Shown here: positions 54,155 through 62,710 of the stretch, one piece after another
Layout of the letters: every line of letters starts with the position of its first letter
Numbering within the stretch: position 1 is the first letter of the stretch
Origin: Pseudoalteromonas arctica
GTDB taxonomy: Bacteria; Pseudomonadota; Gammaproteobacteria; Enterobacterales; Alteromonadaceae
NCBI RefSeq assembly: GCF_012927645.1
Contig: NZ_JABBMT010000017.1
Span: 1 to 64,000, forward strand
DNA: 64,000 bases
Reading direction: 5' to 3'
The notes under the pieces: generated by a model
The model's input: the letters and a program-made list of their open reading frames with translations, nothing else
The model's database searches: none
Told to the model about the DNA's origin: nothing
Made by a program: the position numbers and the translations under genes

Positions 54155-56062
54155 ATGACAGCATTACCCGTTATTATCGGCATGGGTGGAATTAACGCCG
54201 CAGGCCGTACTTCTTTTCATCAAGGTTATCGTCGTATCGTGTTAAACAGCTTAGATACTCAAGCTCGCCAAGAAACATTTTTAGGCCTCGCCACGTTAAT
54301 GAACTTAGTGAGTCTTGTGAATGGGCAATTGCAAGATTTACAAGGCAATACTGTTGAGCAAAGCGACATAGAAGCACGCTTTGGTGAGCAAATTATTGCT
54401 GGTACGTTAATTCGTAAAATTGAACAAGAGCATTTTGATGTCGATGCAACACCGTGGCAGCAAAAAATGACATTAACCGCGTCAGATGACAGCGCCATTG
54501 TGTTTGAGACACGTCGTCGAGATTTACCCTCGCCGATCCCTGCAAGTTGGCACGTAGAAGAGCTTGAAAATAAAAAAGTAAAAGTAACCATTGCGGCTCA
54601 GTTTGATATTAAACATGATTCTACTCGCGATAATCCGATTAAATCGGCTGGGCAACTACCAACAGGGTTTGATCCATCAATTATGTACAACAGCCGCTAC
54701 CAGCCACGCGGTTTACAAGCCACTATTTTTGCTGCGACTGACGCGATTAAATCAACCGGACTTGATTGGCAACACATTATGAATAGTGTTGAGCCTGATA
54801 AAATTGGCACTTATTCAGCGTCGGTTATTGGTCAAATGGATGATAAGGGCTTAGGTGGTTTAGTAAAAGCCCGCCAGCAAGGTGATCGCGTCAGCACTAA
54901 GCAGTTAGCGCTTGGCTTAAATACAATGTCGACCGATTTTATTAATGCCTATGTGACGGGCAATGTAGGCACTACCTTTTCAACTTCAGGCGCGTGTGCA
55001 ACATTCTTATATAACTTACGCGCTGCAGTAAATGACATACAAGCAGGGCGTACTCGTGTTGCTATTGTGGCAAGTGTTGAATGCGCAATAACTCCTGAAG
55101 TTGTTGAAGGCTTTGGTAATATGAGTGCGCTGGCGAATATTGAAGGTTTACGCCGCTTGGATAACTTAAACAATAATGACGAGCCTGATTATCGTAAAAG
55201 TAGCCGTCCATTTGGTGAAAATTGTGGCTTTACAATAGGTGAAGGTGCACAAGTGGCTATTTTAATGGATGATGCGTTAGCACTGGAGTTGGGCGCAGAC
55301 ATTCTAGGCTGCGTGCCTGATGTATTTGTAAATGCTGATGGTGTTAAAAAATCAATTACATCACCGGGACCGGGTAATTATATAACCATGGCGAAGTCGG
55401 CGGCATTAGCCACGAGCTTATTAGGTAAAGAAGCATTACAACAACGTAGCTTTATTTTAGCGCATGGTTCAAGCACACCACAAAACCGCGTAACAGAGTC
55501 ATTAATTTATCATAAGGTGGCACACACATTTGCTATTGATAGTTGGAAAGTAGCAGCACCGAAAGCGTATGTAGGGCATACTATTGCGCCTGCTAGTGGC
55601 GATCAATTAGCGATGGCGCTGGGTGTATTTGCACATAATATTATGCCGGGTATTACCACCATAGATAAAGTGGCTGACGATGTGCATAACCAATATTTAG
55701 ACATTCGTACTGAGCATTATCAGTGTGAAGACATGGATATTGCCTTTATTAATTCAAAAGGCTTTGGCGGTAATAATGCCACCGCCACTGTTTTATCACC
55801 GATGGTGACCATGAAAATGTTAGCAAAACGCCATGGTAGTGCGGTGATGGATGCATATACATTGAGCAATCAAACCGTTACAGCCGCTCAGGCTAATTAT
55901 CAGCAACAAGCTGATTTAGGACAATATGAGCTAATTTATCGCTTTGGTGATGGTATGATTGATGAAGATGAAATCGTCATTTCTGATACCGACATGCATA
56001 TTCCCGGATTTGATAAAGCCATTGCATTGAGTAAAACGAATCCTTATCAAGATATGTTTTAA
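54155..56062 (+). CDS. Beta-ketoacyl synthase-like enzyme, long form
   Basis: The 635-aa thiolase-fold protein keeps the condensing-enzyme triad: Cys281 in SGACATFLYN, His in LAHGSSTPQNR (the HGTGTP position) and His in YVGHTIAPASG, plus SKGFGGNNATA near the C-terminus (NSFGFGG position). It is about 200 residues longer than FabB/FabF, with a distinct N-terminal region (first about 170 residues) and a C-terminal extension. No acyl carrier protein or other biosynthetic gene is adjacent. Homologues in Shewanella and Pseudoalteromonas are annotated only as ketoacyl synthase. Product unknown; regulator GlxA-type gene is divergent. Confidence 0.8.
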   Translation: MTALPVIIGMGGINAAGRTSFHQGYRRIVLNSLDTQARQETFLGLATLMNLVSLVNGQLQDLQGNTVEQSDIEARFGEQIIAGTLIRKIEQEHFDVDATPWQQKMTLTASDDSAIVFETRRRDLPSPIPASWHVEELENKKVKVTIAAQFDIKHDSTRDNPIKSAGQLPTGFDPSIMYNSRYQPRGLQATIFAATDAIKSTGLDWQHIMNSVEPDKIGTYSASVIGQMDDKGLGGLVKARQQGDRVSTKQLALGLNTMSTDFINAYVTGNVGTTFSTSGACATFLYNLRAAVNDIQAGRTRVAIVASVECAITPEVVEGFGNMSALANIEGLRRLDNLNNNDEPDYRKSSRPFGENCGFTIGEGAQVAILMDDALALELGADILGCVPDVFVNADGVKKSITSPGPGNYITMAKSAALATSLLGKEALQQRSFILAHGSSTPQNRVTESLIYHKVAHTFAIDSWKVAAPKAYVGHTIAPASGDQLAMALGVFAHNIMPGITTIDKVADDVHNQYLDIRTEHYQCEDMDIAFINSKGFGGNNATATVLSPMVTMKMLAKRHGSAVMDAYTLSNQTVTAAQANYQQQADLGQYELIYRFGDGMIDEDEIVISDTDMHIPGFDKAIALSKTNPYQDMF

Positions 56063-56084
56063 GCACATTATTCTTGAGTGGCAA

Positions 56085-56107
56085 GGCGCTTTTATAGCGC
56101 CTTTTTT
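56085..56107 (+). terminator. Terminator after the ketoacyl synthase
   Basis: GGCGCT (56085-56090), 5-nt loop, AGCGCC (56096-56101), then six T. Confidence 0.85.
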
Positions 56108-56247
56108 AATGCGTGAATATTAGCCCTATAAAGTTTTCAAATTGTCATTGGCTGCATTTTTTTGTTGAATCACCGCAGTTTACGCGATCTGTCATTTATC
56201 CTTGTTATAATTTCAAGTTATTAAAGAGGCCAACGTTTGAGAGTCCT

Positions 56248-58050
56248 ATGATCGCCAGTTTATTATTGTTAAGTGCCAGTGTTACATTAAATAGCCATTT
56301 ACCGCCTTTGTTGCCATGGCAAGGTCAAAGTTTGGCACTGATACAACAAAAAGGCCCATTAACCACTGATTTCGAACTAAGCAAAGGGCTAAAATCACCA
56401 AATTATCAGCAAACTATGGCCTTTGTTGATCGTCTTGTTGCAGCAAACCCAACCCAATTTCAAGTGCAAACGATTGCACATAGTGCCAGTGGCCGTGCGA
56501 TCAATATGATGGTAGCCAGTGAAGACGGTGCATTTACGCCTTCGCAGTTAATGCAAAACGCTAAGCCAACCATTTTTATTCAAGCGGGAATTCATGCCGG
56601 CGAAATTGACGGTAAAGATGCGATGTTTATGTTGCTACGCGATATTGCAACCGGTAAACGTCGCGATATTTTAAGCCAAGTGAACATCTTATTTATTCCT
56701 ATTTTAAATGTTGATGGTCATGAGCGTAGTAGCCAGTTTAATCGCATAAACCAGCGTGGCCCAGTTGAAATGGGTTTTAGAACCAATGCTAATAATTTAA
56801 ATTTAAATCGTGATTTCACCAAACTAGATACGCCGGAAGTGCGAGGTGTATTAAAGGTGATCAAGCAGTTTAACCCCGATTTATATATCGATGTACACGT
56901 GACTGACGGCGCAGATTATCAATACGATGTAACTTACGGGTATAACCCCGTATTTGCCAGTGAATCGCCAAGTGTGTCAGATGCGCTCAATAATTATTTT
57001 AAACCTATCATCGACACAAAATTACAAGCGCAAGGCCATATACCTGGGTCGCTGGTATTTGTAATGGATAAGCGCGAGTTTAAAAAAGGCTTAGCGGGCT
57101 GGGTTGCCACGCCTCGTTATTCGAATGGTTGGGGGGATTTAAGATCGTTACCCACAATTCTTGTCGAAAATCATTCATTAAAACCGTATAAACAACGTGT
57201 ACTTGGCACCTATGTATTTTTAGATGGGGCTATTTCAGCATTGGCGCAACATCATCAACAATTAACTGAAGCGGTTGAAAAAGAACATGCTTTTGTGCCA
57301 AGCCAGCTTATTGTTGAACGCGGTTATACAAAACAGCCAAACACTATCGCATTTGCAGGGATCAAATATTCGCGCAGTAAAAGCGCCTTGAGTGGCCAGA
57401 TGGAAGTAAAGTATTTAGGTGAAAAACAGCACTATGATGCGTTGCCCATTTACTGGCAGAAGGACGCAAAAACCGTGATCACCGTACCAAGTACATTTTA
57501 TATTCCACCTGCGTATCCACACATTGTCGAAAAACTCAAATTACATGGTATTACAGTAGAAAGCGTGAGCAGTGATGAGCTGGTAACTAATTTAAAAGTC
57601 GCGGTAGTAACAAAGCATGAATTTGATAAAGCGCCGTTTGAAGGACGCTTTCGAGTAAACGCAGATTTTGATTTTGTAGATGTACCAGAAAAGTCGTTGA
57701 CCGGTTGGTCTAAAGTTGAAACTGCTCAACCTTTCGGTGAGTTAGCAACTCACCTTTTACACCCCAAAGCACCGGATTCATTTTTTGCGTGGGGTGAGTT
57801 TAATACGATTTTTCAACGTACTGAGTACATGGAAAACTATGCATTAGCGCCGTATGCTCGCCATATGCTCAAAGATAAACCGGCACTTGCACTTGAGTTT
57901 GATAAAAAAATTCGTGAGGATGCCGCTTTTGCTAAAGACGCACAAGCACGCTTAAACTGGCTTTATGAGCATACGCCATTTTATGATCAAGCGTATTTAA
58001 AGTATCCTGTGCTGATGACATTTGACACTAAACCGCAAATAAAGAATTAA
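56248..58050 (+). CDS. M14 family zinc carboxypeptidase
   Basis: The 600-aa exported protein has an N-terminal signal-like segment (MIASLLLLSASVTLNS). The M14 metal site is His116-x2-Glu119 in GIHAGEIDGKD, with the third ligand His in DLYIDVHVTDGADYQYD. RINQRGPVEMGFRTNANNLNLNRDFTK carries the substrate-binding Asn-Arg. Catalytic Glu is probably in PTILVENHSLKPYKQRV. ATG at 56248 is chosen; the frame opens at GTG 56113 but that region lacks a signal peptide and a ribosome site. Substrate unknown. Confidence 0.85.
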   Translation: MIASLLLLSASVTLNSHLPPLLPWQGQSLALIQQKGPLTTDFELSKGLKSPNYQQTMAFVDRLVAANPTQFQVQTIAHSASGRAINMMVASEDGAFTPSQLMQNAKPTIFIQAGIHAGEIDGKDAMFMLLRDIATGKRRDILSQVNILFIPILNVDGHERSSQFNRINQRGPVEMGFRTNANNLNLNRDFTKLDTPEVRGVLKVIKQFNPDLYIDVHVTDGADYQYDVTYGYNPVFASESPSVSDALNNYFKPIIDTKLQAQGHIPGSLVFVMDKREFKKGLAGWVATPRYSNGWGDLRSLPTILVENHSLKPYKQRVLGTYVFLDGAISALAQHHQQLTEAVEKEHAFVPSQLIVERGYTKQPNTIAFAGIKYSRSKSALSGQMEVKYLGEKQHYDALPIYWQKDAKTVITVPSTFYIPPAYPHIVEKLKLHGITVESVSSDELVTNLKVAVVTKHEFDKAPFEGRFRVNADFDFVDVPEKSLTGWSKVETAQPFGELATHLLHPKAPDSFFAWGEFNTIFQRTEYMENYALAPYARHMLKDKPALALEFDKKIREDAAFAKDAQARLNWLYEHTPFYDQAYLKYPVLMTFDTKPQIKN

Positions 58051-58052
58051 CA

Positions 58053-58262
58053 TATGGAAATAACCACGCAGCGGTTATCGATTCTAGTGGCGACGCTGAT
58101 AAAATTATTACTGAGCTTGCTAAGCAGCAGTTACTTGACTCGATTAAAAATCAAATTTTGACACTGCCTGATGAAACGCAAATTCTATCTGGGCATGGAT
58201 CTGACACTAAAGAGCTGACTGAGCGCATATCGAATCCATTTACAAGTGGTGAATTTGCTTAG
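58053..58262 (+). pseudogene. MBL-fold hydrolase with a large internal deletion
   Basis: One frame reads GNNHAAVIDSSGDADKIITEL, which matches the N-terminal AAVIDPGGD-DKI block of GloB-type metallo-beta-lactamase hydrolases. It then passes directly into LLDSIKNQILTLPDETQILSGHGSDT, the C-terminal LPDDT-VIPGHGP-T block. The metal-binding HxHxDH centre between them is missing. The first residues and start codon are also lost. Confidence 0.7.
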
Positions 58263-58351
58263 TTGCGCATAATAAATGCTTAAAAATACAAGACTCAAGC
58301 TACAAACCAATGTATAATTTAACCAATTTAGTAAAATAAATAAGAAATAAA

Positions 58352-58810
58352 ATGCCTCTAAATCATGTTGATCGCCAAATTTTGGCACTATTACAGCAAG
58401 ATGCAAGTCTTTCGACCGCTGATATTGCTGATAAAGTCGGTTTATCTCAATCACCTTGTTGGCGTCGTATTGCTAAGCTTGAGCAAGATGGTTACATTAA
58501 AGGCAAAGTTGCCTTATTGGATGAGAAAAAGCTCGGTTTTGATATGCTAGTGTACGCTCATGTTCGTTTATCAAATCATGGCCGTACAAATTTAGCTGAG
58601 TTTGAACGACTCATCCTAAGTTATGATGAAGTAACCGAATGTTATAGTATGGCGGGTACTATGGACTTTATGTTGCGGATCATTTCTAAAGGGATTGAAG
58701 GCTATGAACAGTTTGTTCGTGATAATTTATTGAATCTTGAATTTGTACAAGAAGTTCACTCAAACGTTACTATGACTTGTGTCAAACGCAGTACATCGCT
58801 GCCACTTTAA
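58352..58810 (+). CDS. Lrp/AsnC family transcriptional regulator
   Basis: The 152-aa protein has an N-terminal winged HTH (LNHVDRQILALLQQDASLSTADIADKVGLSQSPCWRRI) and a C-terminal RAM ligand/oligomer domain (VTECYSMAGTMDFMLRII; FVQEVHSNVTMT). It is about the usual length (E. coli Lrp 164, AsnC 152). The ligand and targets are not evident. A hairpin follows at 58823-58849. Confidence 0.92.
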   Translation: MPLNHVDRQILALLQQDASLSTADIADKVGLSQSPCWRRIAKLEQDGYIKGKVALLDEKKLGFDMLVYAHVRLSNHGRTNLAEFERLILSYDEVTECYSMAGTMDFMLRIISKGIEGYEQFVRDNLLNLEFVQEVHSNVTMTCVKRSTSLPL

Positions 58811-58822
58811 TCGTATCTAATT

Positions 58823-58849
58823 AAGCTAGCGCTATAAAGGCGTTAGCTT
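58823..58849 (+). terminator. Hairpin after the Lrp-family gene
   Basis: AAGCTAGCGC (58823-58832) and GCGTTAGCTT (58840-58849), one mismatch, then GTTTCTC. Confidence 0.6.
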
Positions 58850-58932
58850 GTTTCTCTTACTGCAATTGTTAACCTTAGCTTAATTTGTTAGAATTCAGCG
58901 CTTTTTTATCCCATACCCCTAAGAGGAATTTA

Positions 58933-60489
58933 ATGTTTAACTTATTAAGCAAGGCACCAAGCTCTGCTAAAAACGATATCTTATCAGGTATAACGGTTGC
59001 CCTAGCGCTCGTTCCTGAAGCTGTTGCATTTGCGTTTGTAGCAAATGTTGAGCCTTTGGTTGGTTTATATGCAGCATTTATTGTTGGCTTGATCACCGCT
59101 ATTTTTGGCGGCCGCCCAGGTATGATCTCCGGTGCAACCGGTGCACTTGCCGTTGTTATGGTAAGTTTAGTGCTAGATCATGGGGTTGAGTATCTCTTCG
59201 CGACTGTATTATTGATGGGGATACTGCAGATTCTGGCGGGGGTGTTTAAGCTCGGTAAGTTTATTCGTATGGTTCCGCATCCGGTGATGCTCGGGTTTGT
59301 AAATGGTTTAGCGATTGTTATCTTCTTAGCGCAACTAGGACAATTTAAAGTGTCTGATGGCCAAGGTGGCATGCAGTGGATGACCGGCACGCCGATGATG
59401 ATCATGCTAGGGTTAGTTGCCTTAACGATGGCTATTATTCACTTTTTGCCTAAGTTGACTACAGCTGTACCATCAACATTAGTGGCTATTGTTACTGTAA
59501 CCGCCATTGTGTTCGAGTTTGATTTAGAAGCGCGTACAGTACTTGATTTCTTAAAAGATATGACCGGTGACAGCGCGGCAACGATTGCTGGTGGTTTACC
59601 ACAATTTCACATTCCAATGGTGCCATTTACCTTTGAAACACTGAAAATTATTTTACCTTATGCACTTATTTTAGCGGCAATTGGTTTAATTGAGTCATTA
59701 TTAACTCTTAGCTTGATTGATGAAATCACAGAAACCCGTGGTCACAGTAATAAAGAATGTATAGGTCAAGGCGCTGCAAACGTTACCTGTGGTTTCTTTG
59801 GTGCGATGGGGGGCTGCGCGATGATTGGTCAATCAATGATCAACATTAACTCGGGTGGTCGTTCGCGTTTATCAGGTATTACAGCAGCATTAATGCTCTT
59901 AGCATTCATTATTTTTGCCGCAGGTTTGATTGAGATGGTGCCGCTGGCAGCATTGGTTGGCGTGATGTTTATGGTGGTATTAGGCACCTTTGAATGGGCG
60001 AGTTTCAAAATGATGAAACGCGTACCAAAATCAGATGCATTTGTCATTGTATTAGTGTCGGGTGTAACGGTGATTACGGACTTAGCAATTGCAGTATGTG
60101 TGGGTGTGATTGTGTCGGCCTTGGTATTTGCGTGGCAACATGCTAAACATATTTTTACTACAAACTATATTGATGAACAAGGTTCTAAAGTCTACGAACT
60201 TCACGGCCCATTATTTTTTGGCTCAGTAAAAAAGTTCGCGGAGTTGTTTGATGTTAAAAATGACCCTAAAGATGTTATCATCGAATTTAAATACAGCCGA
60301 GTGGCAGATCACAGCGCTATTGAAGCAATTGATACTTTAGCTGATAAATACACCAAGGCAGGTAAGCAGTTGCATTTACGCCATTTAAGCCCAGACTGTA
60401 CACAGTTATTACATAAAGCGCGCGACTTAGTCGAAGTGAATGTAATAGAAGATCCAACTTATAAAGTTGCTTCAGACAAGCTTGCTTAA
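58933..60489 (+). CDS. SulP family anion transporter with STAS domain
   Basis: The 518-aa protein has about 10-14 TM helices with SulP marks ([72 protein letters not shown]) and a C-terminal cytoplasmic STAS domain ([33 protein letters not shown]). SulP proteins carry sulfate, bicarbonate or other anions; this branch (SulP with short N-terminus) is not assigned. ATG at 58933 has AAGAGGAA upstream; the frame opens earlier at 58885 without it. Confidence 0.9.
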   Translation: MFNLLSKAPSSAKNDILSGITVALALVPEAVAFAFVANVEPLVGLYAAFIVGLITAIFGGRPGMISGATGALAVVMVSLVLDHGVEYLFATVLLMGILQILAGVFKLGKFIRMVPHPVMLGFVNGLAIVIFLAQLGQFKVSDGQGGMQWMTGTPMMIMLGLVALTMAIIHFLPKLTTAVPSTLVAIVTVTAIVFEFDLEARTVLDFLKDMTGDSAATIAGGLPQFHIPMVPFTFETLKIILPYALILAAIGLIESLLTLSLIDEITETRGHSNKECIGQGAANVTCGFFGAMGGCAMIGQSMININSGGRSRLSGITAALMLLAFIIFAAGLIEMVPLAALVGVMFMVVLGTFEWASFKMMKRVPKSDAFVIVLVSGVTVITDLAIAVCVGVIVSALVFAWQHAKHIFTTNYIDEQGSKVYELHGPLFFGSVKKFAELFDVKNDPKDVIIEFKYSRVADHSAIEAIDTLADKYTKAGKQLHLRHLSPDCTQLLHKARDLVEVNVIEDPTYKVASDKLA

Positions 60490-60503
60490 ACGAGACGTTT
60501 GAT

Positions 60504-60532
60504 AAAAAGCGAAGGCACTGCCGTCGCTTTTT
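60504..60532 (+). terminator. Terminator of the SulP gene
   Basis: GCGA-A-GGC-ACT-GCC-G-TCGC hairpin followed by TTTTT, preceded by AAAAA. Confidence 0.65.
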
Positions 60533-60612
60533 GCTATTTTTAATGAAAGCAGGTTAAGTCTGATCAAGTAAGGCAAATAGATTTTAGTTTTAAATGTAAA
60601 GGGAGTTGTATT

Positions 60613-60723
60613 TTGAAGTGTATAGTTTTGCTTCCTCTTATATATTCATCAGTTCTGATGGCTGAACCTACCATTGAAGAGTCCCACAAATTAATCATGG
60701 TGAAACCCAAGGTGCTTGGTTGA
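60613..60723 (+). CDS. Possible small secreted peptide, 36 aa
   Basis: TTG at 60613 has GGGAG at 60601-60605 with 7-nt spacing. The product has a short signal-like N-terminus (KCIVLLPLIYSSVLMA), then EPTIEESHKLIMVK. It might be a real micropeptide or the 5' remnant of a lost exported protein gene. No family recognised. Confidence 0.3.
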   Translation: MKCIVLLPLIYSSVLMAEPTIEESHKLIMVKPKVLG

Positions 60724-60759
60724 ATGGCCCCCCCTTTAGTTATCAGTAAAATACGACAA

Positions 60760-60791
60760 AGCTCGACTAGTCGTCGAGCTGTCTGTATAAT
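60760..60791 (+). promoter_or_regulatory. ybiT promoter with overlapping palindrome
   Basis: Palindrome AGCTCGAC (60760-60767) / GTCGAGCT (60773-60780). It covers the -35 candidate TCGACT (60763-60768), which is 17 bp from TATAAT (60786-60791); the discriminator TTCGCGGCC is GC-rich. The palindrome could be an operator. Confidence 0.5.
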
Positions 60792-60883
60792 TCGCGGCCT
60801 CTTTATACCGTCTTATTGCCTGTATTAACTTTTCCTTATTCAGCGAACAGTGTACTTGTCAGTATTTGCTTAGGAAATTCATT

Positions 60884-62497
60884 TTGATCTCTACCGCTAA
60901 TATCACCATGCAGTTTGGTGCCGAACCCTTGTTCGAAAATATCTCCGCTAAATTTAGTAACGGTAATCGTTATGGCTTAATTGGTGCCAATGGATGCGGT
61001 AAGTCAACCTTCATGAAAATTCTCAATGGCTCGCTTGCGCCAACATCAGGTAACGTATCAATCGGGCCTGGCTTAAAAGTGGGTAACTTGAGCCAAGATC
61101 AATTTGCCTTTGAGCAATACTCAGTGGTTGATACTGTGATCATGGGTGACGTTGCATTATGGCAAATAAAACAAGAACGTGAACGTATTTATTCACTGCC
61201 AGAAATGAGTGAAGAAGATGGTATGAAAGTCGCTGAACTGGAAAGCGTTTTTGCTGAAATGGATGGTTACAGTGCAGAAAGCCGCGCGGGTGATATTTTA
61301 TTAAAAGCGGGTATCGAAGAAGAATTTCATTTTGGTCTAATGTCACAAGTAGCCCCTGGTTGGAAGCTGCGCGTATTACTTGCGCAAGCCTTGTTTGCTA
61401 ATCCAGATATTTTATTACTGGATGAACCAACCAATAACTTAGATATTCATACCATTAGCTGGTTAGAGCATGAACTCAACCAGCGTAAATGTACCATGAT
61501 CATTATTTCTCATGACCGCTATTTTCTTAATGCAGTATGTACTCATATGGCTGATATTGACTATGGTGAACTGCGTATTTACCCAGGTAACTACGAAAAA
61601 TACATTGAAGCATCAACACTTATTCGTGAACAATTACTTGCTGGTAATGCTAAAAAGCAATCTGAAATTGAAGAGTTACAAGATTTCGTTAACCGCTTTG
61701 GTGCTAATGCATCAAAAGCAAAACAAGCGAGTTCACGTGCAAAGCGTATGGATAAAATTAGTTTAGATGAAGTTAAATCATCAAGCCGTATGGCTCCGTC
61801 ATTGTATTTTGATGAAGGTAAAAAGATGCACCGCCAAGCATTGATCTTAGAAGACTTTGGCCATGGTTTTGATGGCGAAGTATTATTTGCAGGTGGCGAA
61901 TTAATTTTAGAAGCCGGTTCTAAATTAGCGATCATTGGTGAGAATGGTGTTGGTAAATCAACTTTTATTCGCTGTTTAGTGGGCGAACTTGAAGCTAATC
62001 ACGGTGTAGTAAAATGGTCAGAAAATGCATCAATTGGCTATTGTCCGCAAGATAGTAGTAAAGACTTTGATAACGATTTAACCTTATTTGATTGGATGTC
62101 ACAGTGGCGAACAGCCAAGCACAATGATTTAATGGTGCGTGGCATGTTAGGTCGGTTATTGTTTACTGCGGATGATGCGAATAAAAAAGCTAAAAACTGC
62201 TCAGGTGGTGAGAAAAATCGCCTATTGTTTGGTAAATTAATGATGCAAGACGTAAATGTGTTGGTGATGGATGAGCCGACAAACCACATGGATATCGAAG
62301 CTATTGAGGCGCTTAATAATGCATTAAAAGGCTTTGAAGGTACGCTGATTTTTGTCAGCCATGACCGTGAGTTTGTTTCATCATTGGCAACCCGTATTAT
62401 TGATATTCGTGACAAAGAAGTGGTTAATTTCCACGGCACCTTTAACGAGTTTATGGCAAGCCAACAAGAGCAAGCGAAGCTGTTGGCTGCAAAGTAA
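60884..62497 (+). CDS. ybiT: ABC-F ATPase YbiT
   Basis: The 537-aa protein has two ABC modules: Walker [10 protein letters not shown] and GENGVGKST, Walker [13 protein letters not shown] and [12 protein letters not shown], with the P-site-type linker between ([22 protein letters not shown]). It matches E. coli YbiT throughout (SNVTMQFG-PLFENIS-KF). ABC-F proteins act on ribosomes; YbiT's exact role is open. The start is TTG at 60884 (AGGA at 60872-60875) giving [12 protein letters not shown]; the earlier TTG at 60866 is less likely. Confidence 0.93.
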   Translation: MISTANITMQFGAEPLFENISAKFSNGNRYGLIGANGCGKSTFMKILNGSLAPTSGNVSIGPGLKVGNLSQDQFAFEQYSVVDTVIMGDVALWQIKQERERIYSLPEMSEEDGMKVAELESVFAEMDGYSAESRAGDILLKAGIEEEFHFGLMSQVAPGWKLRVLLAQALFANPDILLLDEPTNNLDIHTISWLEHELNQRKCTMIIISHDRYFLNAVCTHMADIDYGELRIYPGNYEKYIEASTLIREQLLAGNAKKQSEIEELQDFVNRFGANASKAKQASSRAKRMDKISLDEVKSSSRMAPSLYFDEGKKMHRQALILEDFGHGFDGEVLFAGGELILEAGSKLAIIGENGVGKSTFIRCLVGELEANHGVVKWSENASIGYCPQDSSKDFDNDLTLFDWMSQWRTAKHNDLMVRGMLGRLLFTADDANKKAKNCSGGEKNRLLFGKLMMQDVNVLVMDEPTNHMDIEAIEALNNALKGFEGTLIFVSHDREFVSSLATRIIDIRDKEVVNFHGTFNEFMASQQEQAKLLAAK

Positions 62498-62510
62498 CGT
62501 AGTACGCTTT

Positions 62511-62537
62511 AAAAACCGACTTAGGTCGGTTTTTTTG
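62511..62537 (+). terminator. Terminator of ybiT
   Basis: AAAAACCGAC (62511-62520), loop TTAG, GTCGGTTTTT (62525-62534), T run to 62537. Confidence 0.9.
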
Positions 62538-62710
62538 TACCTACCTTATCCTCAACAGAATGTCAGCGTACATATTGTATTAAATAATTTTAATTGTTTA
62601 ACTTGTGAAAATGATCTCGTTTTTCATGAGATTAGCTAGCCATAAATGCTAATTTGATATCAGTCTAAAAGCGCCGTATTCTTAGCATTGATTATTTTTA
62701 AGGTATCAGT

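Larger units (their letters stand above)
60490..60883. other. 394-bp region before ybiT
   Basis: Holds the SulP terminator (60504-60532), a possible 36-aa secreted peptide (60613-60723) and the ybiT promoter with a palindrome (60760-60791). Confidence 0.6.
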
